In this document: piece after piece, positions 40,843-46,642 of the stretch
Position numbering within the stretch: the stretch's first letter is position 1
Layout of the letters: each line of letters starts with the position of its first letter
NCBI GenBank assembly: GCA_017435025.1
Contig: JAFSFU010000273.1
Location: 1-46,642 of the forward strand
Origin: Lachnospiraceae bacterium
GTDB lineage: Bacteria > Bacillota_A > Clostridia > Lachnospirales > Lachnospiraceae
Reading direction: 5' to 3'
DNA: 46,642 nucleotides
Program-made: the position numbers and the translations under genes
The notes under the pieces: model-generated
Databases searched by the model: none
Told to the model about the DNA's origin: nothing
The model's input: the letters and a program-made list of their open reading frames with translations, nothing else

Positions 40843-42756
40843 ATGATCCGACTTTTATTTATAGTTCCATATCCGGAATTGCGGGAAAAGGTGGAGTATG
40901 TGTTGAATCACCATCCAGAGAAGAAAAATTTAAATGCAGATATTGAAGTGATGACGGTAGAAGAGACCCCGGATATTCCAACGGAGGAGTATGATGCAAT
41001 TATCGCAAGGGGATATACTGCTAGAAAAACTTCCGAGATGTATACACAGATTCCAACAATAGGTCTCAATATTTCCGGTTATGATATTTTAAGGGCACTT
41101 CATGAGTGCTGCGAATTATATCACCCAACGAAAATTGCCATCTGCGGATTTAGCGGAAATTTGTTTGAAGCGGAACAGATGAGCCGAGTGTTTGGTGTAG
41201 AGGCAAAAGTATATACACCATTGCGTCATGAGGAGATTCATGACAGTGTGGACCGGGCAATTGAAGATGGCTGTGATGCAATGATTGGCGGTTATTCGGC
41301 AAACATATTGGCGAGAGAACATGGAATCAATTGCGTTGTAATCCGGACCGGTGAGGACACGATCAATCATGCGATTGATGAGGCGATTCATACTGTGGAG
41401 CAGGTACGTCATGAACGTCTGATTGCACAGATGTACAAAACAATCATATATTCTTCGAAAGACGGAGTTATCTATGTAGATTCTAAAGGCAAAATCTTAG
41501 TGAGAAATCACGTGATTCGTCATATGAATGGTGATATCAGCCTTCAGGGGCGACCGTTAAAAGAAGCACTTCCATACTTATACAAAACGTACAAGAATGT
41601 CATGGTTACCGGAGAGGAAGATGTGGGACGTATCCTAACGATTCCGGGCACAAAAACGACGGTATCAGTAACCGGAATTCCGGTAATTGTGAACAAAGAA
41701 ATTTCCGGTGTAGTTATCAATCTTTCTGATATTACCATGATTCAAAATCTGGAGAGTCAGATCCGAAGAAAACTTAGTGAGCGTGGTTTTAAAGCTAAGT
41801 ATACGTTTTCTGATATTCAGTACGAGAGCCAGACGATGGTCCAGACGATTATGACTGCAAAACAATATGCGGCATCTGACTCGAATGTTATCATTGTCGG
41901 TGAGACAGGAACCGGAAAAGAATTATTTGCTCAAAGCATACACAATGCCAGCAAACGGAAAAATGGTCCATTTGTGGCGATCAACTGTGCAGCACTTCCG
42001 GAAAATTTACTGGAAAGTGAGTTATTTGGTTATGTGGAGGGAGCGTTTACCGGAACAAGCAAAGGCGGAAAAATGGGATTGTTCGAGCAGGCACACGGCG
42101 GAACTTTGTTTTTGGACGAAATCGGTGAAGTAACGACGGCGATTCAAAGTAAATTGCTTCGTGTATTGCAGGAAAAGCAGGTTCGCAGGATTGGAGATAA
42201 TAAAGTTATTGATATCAATGTACGTATCATATCAGCGACGAACAAAAGTATTTCCAAAATGGCTGAACAGGGAAAATTCCGGAAAGATCTGATGTATCGT
42301 TTGGATGTGTTACGACTTTTCATTCCTCCGCTCAGAAATCGACAAAATGATGTGGAAGTCCTGTTCCTGAATCTTTTGCATCATCAAAGCCTTGAAAATG
42401 GGATACCAATCCCGGTTTTAGATTCCAATGCACTGCCTCTTTTGCATGAATATCCATTTCTCGGCAACATACGTGAATTAAAAAACATTGTGGAGCGTGC
42501 ATGTGCATTGAAACAGGGACAGGTCATAACCAGGGAAGATCTGAAAGAAGCGCTATATCCGCAGGATCTGGAAATGGAAGTGTTTTCAGATGTGTCGCAA
42601 ATTTCTGAATCGATGGTACCTTTAAGTGGAGTCAGTGAGCAGGAGCAAATTTGCAGAGCACTGGAACAAAGTGGGGGAAATAAAACCAAAGCGGCAAAAC
42701 TGCTGAACATGGATCGTTCTACACTTTGGAGAAAAATACAGAAATACCAGTTATGA
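40843..42756 (+). CDS. PrpR-type sigma-54-dependent transcriptional activator
   Basis: This 637-residue enhancer-binding protein has a PrpR_N-like ligand domain (about 1-185, with AIIARGYTARKTSEMYTQIPTIGLNISGYDIL), a PAS-like region (about 200-310, with GVIYVDSKGKILVRN), and an AAA+ domain. The AAA+ domain shows Walker A GETGTGKE (353-360), loop GAFTGT (400-405), Walker B LFLDEIG (about 423-429) and the arginine-finger region FRKDLMYRLDVLRL. The C-terminal Fis-type HTH is GGNKTKAAKLLNMDRSTLWRKIQKY. GAFTGT replaces GAFTGA in the sigma-54 contact loop; E. coli PrpR also varies at this position, so function is likely kept. It probably activates both divergent arms in response to a sugar acid or intermediate. 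The start follows GAGGAGGATGAGTT. Confidence 0.93.
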   Translation: MIRLLFIVPYPELREKVEYVLNHHPEKKNLNADIEVMTVEETPDIPTEEYDAIIARGYTARKTSEMYTQIPTIGLNISGYDILRALHECCELYHPTKIAICGFSGNLFEAEQMSRVFGVEAKVYTPLRHEEIHDSVDRAIEDGCDAMIGGYSANILAREHGINCVVIRTGEDTINHAIDEAIHTVEQVRHERLIAQMYKTIIYSSKDGVIYVDSKGKILVRNHVIRHMNGDISLQGRPLKEALPYLYKTYKNVMVTGEEDVGRILTIPGTKTTVSVTGIPVIVNKEISGVVINLSDITMIQNLESQIRRKLSERGFKAKYTFSDIQYESQTMVQTIMTAKQYAASDSNVIIVGETGTGKELFAQSIHNASKRKNGPFVAINCAALPENLLESELFGYVEGAFTGTSKGGKMGLFEQAHGGTLFLDEIGEVTTAIQSKLLRVLQEKQVRRIGDNKVIDINVRIISATNKSISKMAEQGKFRKDLMYRLDVLRLFIPPLRNRQNDVEVLFLNLLHHQSLENGIPIPVLDSNALPLLHEYPFLGNIRELKNIVERACALKQGQVITREDLKEALYPQDLEMEVFSDVSQISESMVPLSGVSEQEQICRALEQSGGNKTKAAKLLNMDRSTLWRKIQKYQL

Positions 42757-42762
42757 GAAAAG

Positions 42763-42818
42763 TGATGCAACAATGTTGCGTTTGTTTTATAAACGTTGCA
42801 AATGTTGCATCATTTTTT
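42763..42818 (+). terminator. Terminator of the activator gene that also holds activator-type binding sites
   Basis: TGATGCAACA (42763-42772) pairs perfectly with TGTTGCATCA (42803-42812), followed by six T. Inside are the perfect palindrome GCAACA-A-TGTTGC (42767-42779) and GTTGCAAATGTTGCA (42795-42809), the same half-sites as in 40773-40816. They lie about 100-140 bases upstream of the rightward sigma-54 promoter. The 30-base loop makes termination strength uncertain. Confidence 0.72.
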
Positions 42819-42908
42819 GATTGCAATAGGGCGAATTGTAAAAACGGAACAATTGTTTATATAAAATTTATAAAGAAATTAGGCTTTCTTTCTTTTGAAT
42901 GAAAAAGT

Positions 42909-42923
42909 TGGCACGCAGATTGC
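42909..42923 (+). promoter_or_regulatory. Sigma-54 (-24/-12) promoter for the GntP operon
   Basis: TGGCAC-GCAGA-TTGC matches the sigma-54 consensus exactly. TTTAT follows, and T precedes the TGG. The start site is expected near 42935, about 60 bases before the permease ATG. Confidence 0.92.
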
Positions 42924-42995
42924 TTTATAGATAAGTATCCAATCTGTTGTGAGGGGTTCGCAACGGAGCAAAATAATTAAAGGAGGTTTGATTCT

Positions 42996-44321
42996 ATGTC
43001 AACATCTTATGTACTTATCGTTTTCGTGATTGCGATTGCACTTATGATTTTCTTAATCTCCAAGTGTAACGTAAACGCAGCAATGGGTATCCTGATTGCA
43101 GCAATCGTGCTGGCTATTGGTCTTAAGACACCGTGGCAGGACATTGAAGGCACTATCAATAGTGGTTTCTCAGGTACCATTAAGAGTGTAGCCATCGTTA
43201 TTTTCCTTGGATGTACCATGGGTACTGTTCTGGAAAAAACAGGTGCTGCAGTACGTATCACCAAATGGGCGATCAGCTTAGTAGGTGAAAAACACATGAT
43301 CTGGGCAATTGCCCTCAGCTCCGCGATTCTTGGTATTCCGATTTTCGCTGATACTGTAGTAATTCTTTTAATCCCGATCGTATCTTTACTTGCAGTTCAG
43401 ACAAAGAAATCTATGATGAGCTATGGTACAGCGCTTTATCTTGGTGCTCTTGTTACAGCATCCTTAGTTCCGCCGACACCGGGTCCGGTATCTGCAGCAG
43501 CACTTCTTAACGTGCCGTTGGGACAGGCGATTCTTTGGGGTATTATCGTAGCAATTCCAAGTGTAATCGCAGCTACTTTTTACTGCATGACATTAAAGAC
43601 ACCGGTTGAGCCGAAGGAAGAGTTTATCAGATCCGCACAGGAAAGTGAAAATATGGAACTTCCGTCTCTTTCCAAGTCCCTGCTTCCGATCCTGTTCCCG
43701 TTATTCCTGATCCTTCTCAACACAGGTGCTTCCATCGTTGTTCCGGATACAGGTATTGCAAACTTCTTCGCATTTATTGGTAGCCCGTTAGCAGCTCTTT
43801 TCTCTGGATGTATCCTTTCTCTCCTGTTAACAGGTGATAAGTGGAAATCCAAAGAAGTTTTAAATAACTGGGTAAATGAAGGTACTTTAGCGGCAGCTAT
43901 GCCGATCGTAGTAACCGGTATGGGCGGTGCTCTCGCTACATTCGTTAAAAACGCAGGTGTTGCGGAGAGAATCGCAGAAGTGATCGTTGCTTCCCCGTTC
44001 CCGGCAATCCTGATCCCGATCATCATCGCGGCAATCATCCATGTTGTAACAGGTTCCAACTCTCTTGGTGATATGACAGCAGCAGCTCTTGTAGAGCCGA
44101 TGTTAAGCACACTGGGCATCTCTCCGGTAGCAGCATTCTTAGCATGTGGTACTGGCGCCCTGATGTTCAAACATGCGAACTCCTCCGGTTTCTGGGTAAC
44201 AGTTTCCATGTCCAACATGAACGTTAACCAGGGTATCCGCGGTGTCGGCGGTGCTTCCACCGTTGCTGGTTTCACAGGTGCAGTTCTGACTTGTATTCTG
44301 GTATTTGCCGGTATTATCTAA
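42996..44321 (+). CDS. GntP family sugar-acid permease
   Basis: This 441-residue membrane transporter of the gluconate:H+ symporter (GntP) family has about 12-14 helices. Family features are NVNAAMGILIAAIVLAIGLK, the glycine-rich GFSGTIKSVAIVIFLGCTMGTVLE, ASLVPPTPGPVSAAALL and the end GFTGAVLTCILVF. Members carry gluconate, glycerate or other polyhydroxy acids. It is the first gene after a consensus sigma-54 promoter, with RBS AAAGGAGG. Codon use is strongly biased, suggesting high expression when induced. It is the likely uptake system for the locus substrate. Confidence 0.92.
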   Translation: MSTSYVLIVFVIAIALMIFLISKCNVNAAMGILIAAIVLAIGLKTPWQDIEGTINSGFSGTIKSVAIVIFLGCTMGTVLEKTGAAVRITKWAISLVGEKHMIWAIALSSAILGIPIFADTVVILLIPIVSLLAVQTKKSMMSYGTALYLGALVTASLVPPTPGPVSAAALLNVPLGQAILWGIIVAIPSVIAATFYCMTLKTPVEPKEEFIRSAQESENMELPSLSKSLLPILFPLFLILLNTGASIVVPDTGIANFFAFIGSPLAALFSGCILSLLLTGDKWKSKEVLNNWVNEGTLAAAMPIVVTGMGGALATFVKNAGVAERIAEVIVASPFPAILIPIIIAAIIHVVTGSNSLGDMTAAALVEPMLSTLGISPVAAFLACGTGALMFKHANSSGFWVTVSMSNMNVNQGIRGVGGASTVAGFTGAVLTCILVFAGII

Positions 44322-44416
44322 TTGAAATATTTTTTTGTGAACGTAGTTGAAAACATGGATTGATTTGCATCCGTGTGGAACCGTAAAACCGGTCATGAGT
44401 AGAAAGGAAACAAAAA

Positions 44417-45406
44417 ATGGAAAAATTCATTACAAGAGCAGCCCGCTTAAATAAGGCATATGATATTGAACTGATCGAACGTGAGCTGGTATGTGGTGAG
44501 GATGACATTATTGTCAAAAACCACATGATGGGTATCTGCGGCTCCGATAAGAGTTTTTACCGCGGATTCATGCCGCCGCAGACGGCAGAGTTCCGTCAGC
44601 CGCCAGAGTTCCCATTCCTTCTCGGACATGAGAGTGGTGGTACCGTTGTAGCAGTTGGTGATCGTGTCAGTGATTATAAGGTCGGTGATAAGGTAATTGC
44701 CTTCGGATGGAATAATAACTTTGCAGATTATTTCAAAGCGAAAAACTTCCAGCTTCAGCCGGTACCGGAGGGTTTGGATATGGATATCGCAGCACTCGGT
44801 GAGCCAACTGCATGTGCAATGTATTCCGGTCTGAATTCCGGTGTACAGCTTGGTGATACAGTTGTTGTCATGGGCGGCGGATATGCAGGTCAGATCATCG
44901 CTCAGTGTGCAAAATTGAAAGGAGCATATCAGGTAATTGTGGTAGATGTCCTGGAAGGTAAGCTGAACCTTGCGAAGTCTCTTGGTGCAGATATTGTGAT
45001 CAACTCCAAGGAAGAGGATCCGGTTGCAAAAGTAAAAGCATTAACTGGCGGACGCGGTGCTGACGTTGTTGTTGAGGCAGCAGGTACAGCAGAGTCTTTC
45101 AATGCGGCCAGTGAGCTGATTCGCCATAATGGTAAATTCGTATTCTACAGTTGGGTAACCAAACCGGTAACTTTGAATATCAGCCGTTGGCATGATGATG
45201 GTCTGGAGTTTGTAAATACATGCCTGGTACATCATACATGGCAGCAGCGTTATGTTTGGGTTCCGGATACCATGCGTCCGATCATTCAGGGTTCTGTAAA
45301 GATCAAACCACTGATTACTAATGAGTTTAAACTGGCAGACATCAAAGCCGGCTTTGATCTGGCTGATAAAGATGATGCTGCAATTAAGATTGTATTCCGT
45401 CCATAA
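44417..45406 (+). CDS. Zinc-dependent medium-chain dehydrogenase (sorbitol/threonine dehydrogenase-like)
   Basis: This 329-residue MDR oxidoreductase has catalytic zinc residues C41 (GICGSDKSF) and H71-E72 (LLGHESGG), and a Rossmann NAD(P) site GGGYAG (about 153-158) with an acidic VDVLEGK that favours NAD. The four-cysteine structural zinc loop of classical alcohol dehydrogenases is absent. It probably oxidises a secondary alcohol of the imported polyol or sugar acid. The start follows AAAGGAAAC, 95 bases after the permease stop. A small hairpin-forming stretch (ACATGGAT/ATCCGTGT) lies in that gap. Confidence 0.88.
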   Translation: MEKFITRAARLNKAYDIELIERELVCGEDDIIVKNHMMGICGSDKSFYRGFMPPQTAEFRQPPEFPFLLGHESGGTVVAVGDRVSDYKVGDKVIAFGWNNNFADYFKAKNFQLQPVPEGLDMDIAALGEPTACAMYSGLNSGVQLGDTVVVMGGGYAGQIIAQCAKLKGAYQVIVVDVLEGKLNLAKSLGADIVINSKEEDPVAKVKALTGGRGADVVVEAAGTAESFNAASELIRHNGKFVFYSWVTKPVTLNISRWHDDGLEFVNTCLVHHTWQQRYVWVPDTMRPIIQGSVKIKPLITNEFKLADIKAGFDLADKDDAAIKIVFRP

Positions 45407-45415
45407 AGTTTTTTG

Positions 45416-45441
45416 AATACTCCGGCTTATGCCGGAGTATT
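45416..45441 (+). other. Perfect intercistronic hairpin without T tract
   Basis: AATACTCCGGC (45416-45426) and GCCGGAGTATT (45431-45441) form an 11-bp stem with loop TTAT, followed by CTCTG. It may protect the upstream mRNA or cause pausing rather than terminate. Confidence 0.65.
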
Positions 45442-45488
45442 CTCTGAAAATCGTGCATGTTAATAAATGAGAAAAGAGGAGAATCTAT

Positions 45489-46642
45489 ATGGATTATACG
45501 AATTTGATCAATGATAAATCAGGAAAAAAATCCAGAGTTGGCGTTATTGGCGCAACTCGTGGTTATGGATATACATTACTGGCACAGATACCGACTGTAA
45601 AGCATATGGAATTAAGAGTCATTTGTTCCAGACATGCAGATGAGTGTATGGAGGTACTGAAAGAGATCGGATATGACGAAACAAAAATCGTTGTATGTGA
45701 AACCATTGAGGAAATCCAGGCTGCGAAAGAAGATGCAATTCTTATCGTTGCTGATTATCATCTTGTTATGGAATGCGGTATTACTGCACTGGTAGAATGT
45801 ACAGGTAATACAGCTGTCAGCTCAGACGCAGCGCTGATAGCAATGAAAAAGGGAATCAATGTTTACATGGTGTCTAAGGAAACAGATAGTGTATGCGGAC
45901 CGTTTTTGAACCAGGTGGCAGCAGAAAATAATGTGGTTTATGCACTGGTAAATGGAGATCAGCCGAGAAACTTGATCGATCTTGTATCCTGGGCTCAGCT
46001 TCTTGGTCTGGAGATCGTTGCAGCAGGTAAATCCAGTGAGTATGATTTTGTATGGGACAGAGAAACCAGTGACTTTACATATTTGGATGGAACCAGTGAA
46101 ACAGAGAACATTCCGGAGATGATGGATTGTTGGTATTATGAAGGAACCGAGACCTTAGAACAGAGAGCAAAACTTTTGGAAAAATATCTCGGTGTAATTC
46201 CGGCAGACCTTTGTGAGATGAATCTGGTTTCTAATATTACCGGTTTTGTTCCGACTTCCCCGTTTTTGAGCTATCCAATTGCAAAAATCAGTGAATTGGC
46301 AAATATCTTTATTCCGAAGGAAGATGGAGGTATTCTGGATAAAACGGGCGTTGTAGATGTATTTTTCAACCTAAGAGGAAAAGATGAAGCCAGCTTCTGC
46401 GGTGGCGAATTTATCGTTGTGAAATGCGAGAATGAAAAGATGTGGGAGATTTTAAAGGGCAAAGGACATGTCATGAGCAAAAATGACAAGTACTGCTGCA
46501 TTTATTATCCATATCATTACATGGGATTGGAAACTCCGGCGAGCATCATTCTCGGTGATTTCCTTGGCATTGGTACACATACAGAATGTCGCCAGGTATC
46601 GGTCCTTGCCGGTGTGGCCCATACGGATATTCCGAAGGGAAC
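45489..46642 (+). CDS. COG4091-like NAD(P)-dependent oxidoreductase (predicted homoserine dehydrogenase-like), 3' truncated
   Basis: The frame is open from ATG 45489 (RBS AGAGGAG) to the window end, giving 384 residues. The N-terminus has a Rossmann site RVGVIGATRGYGYTLLAQI, then a VECTGNTAVSSDAALIAMKKGINVYMVSKE segment like the homoserine-dehydrogenase NAD domain, then a long catalytic part. The end (ETPASIILGDFLGIGTHTE) approaches where COG4091 proteins carry a SAF-like domain. Such proteins often sit in sugar-acid clusters, with unproven reactions. It is probably cotranscribed with the GntP permease and MDR genes, and would supply a second redox or oxidoisomerase step (inference). Confidence 0.8.
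   Translation, partial: MDYTNLINDKSGKKSRVGVIGATRGYGYTLLAQIPTVKHMELRVICSRHADECMEVLKEIGYDETKIVVCETIEEIQAAKEDAILIVADYHLVMECGITALVECTGNTAVSSDAALIAMKKGINVYMVSKETDSVCGPFLNQVAAENNVVYALVNGDQPRNLIDLVSWAQLLGLEIVAAGKSSEYDFVWDRETSDFTYLDGTSETENIPEMMDCWYYEGTETLEQRAKLLEKYLGVIPADLCEMNLVSNITGFVPTSPFLSYPIAKISELANIFIPKEDGGILDKTGVVDVFFNLRGKDEASFCGGEFIVVKCENEKMWEILKGKGHVMSKNDKYCCIYYPYHYMGLETPASIILGDFLGIGTHTECRQVSVLAGVAHTDIPKG

Noticed and set aside
40843..42756. Non-functional activator because of GAFTGT instead of GAFTGA
   Set aside because: PrpR-type activators already vary at the last residue of this motif, and all other AAA+ motifs and sigma-54 promoters are intact.

Overview
The window looks like a chromosomal segment from a Clostridia (Firmicutes) genome, most likely a Lachnospiraceae-type gut anaerobe. 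The signs are moderate GC, strong GGAGG ribosome binding sites, several TTG starts, a CBS-domain manganese pyrophosphatase, a C_GCAxxG_C_C-type protein, QueT, a clostridial-type PRPP synthetase, a DnaD/DnaC helicase-loader pair and (T/S)EAE-rich lipoprotein linkers. No rRNA, tRNA, CRISPR array, prophage or intact transposon was recognised. All calls were made by reading sequence and translations; no database search was possible.

Layout. 1-2170: end of a pyrophosphatase gene, a flavin reductase and a shikimate-kinase-like protein. 2167-2679: two large imperfect hairpin elements between convergent genes. 2689-4868 (minus): PhzF-like protein and M20 amidohydrolase. 4963-11919: a DUF554 gene broken by an internal deletion, an M14 carboxypeptidase, a DUF1576 membrane protein, a PLP aminotransferase, a PHP phosphoesterase and a solute-binding lipoprotein. 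11990-14642: ATPase and fused permease of the same Fe3+-type ABC importer. 14709-16509 (minus): C_GCAxxG protein and PAS-GGDEF diguanylate cyclase. 16751-26694: a long same-strand run of small accessory genes (hydrolase, LURP-one protein, several small membrane proteins, an ICMT-like methyltransferase, a MerR regulator, three GNAT acetyltransferases, a metallophosphoesterase and a lipoprotein), including one decayed DUF1349 gene. 26820-29955: MATE exporter, Tag glycosylase, HIT protein and QueT with an apparent preQ1 riboswitch. 30161-37531: core genes murC, dnaD-like, dnaC-like, prs-like, rpoN and DAHP synthase.

37595-46642 holds the most distinctive unit: a predicted sugar-acid (tetronate-like) catabolic locus. 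A fused DUF1537 kinase/class II aldolase and a glycerate kinase read leftward. A PrpR-type sigma-54 activator, a GntP permease, a zinc dehydrogenase and a COG4091-like oxidoreductase (cut by the window end) read rightward. Near-consensus sigma-54 promoters precede both arms (minus strand 40701-40715, plus strand 42909-42923). GCAACA/TGTTGC repeats, the likely activator sites, lie upstream of each. The rpoN gene itself is about 5 kb away.

The second notable element is a cluster of nine DnaA-box-like sequences in 200 bases (31545-31744), between murC and the helicase-loader genes. Some boxes abut at exactly 9-base steps, and two form the stem of the murC terminator. Two genes (DUF554 and DUF1349) appear to have been broken by deletions at short direct repeats.
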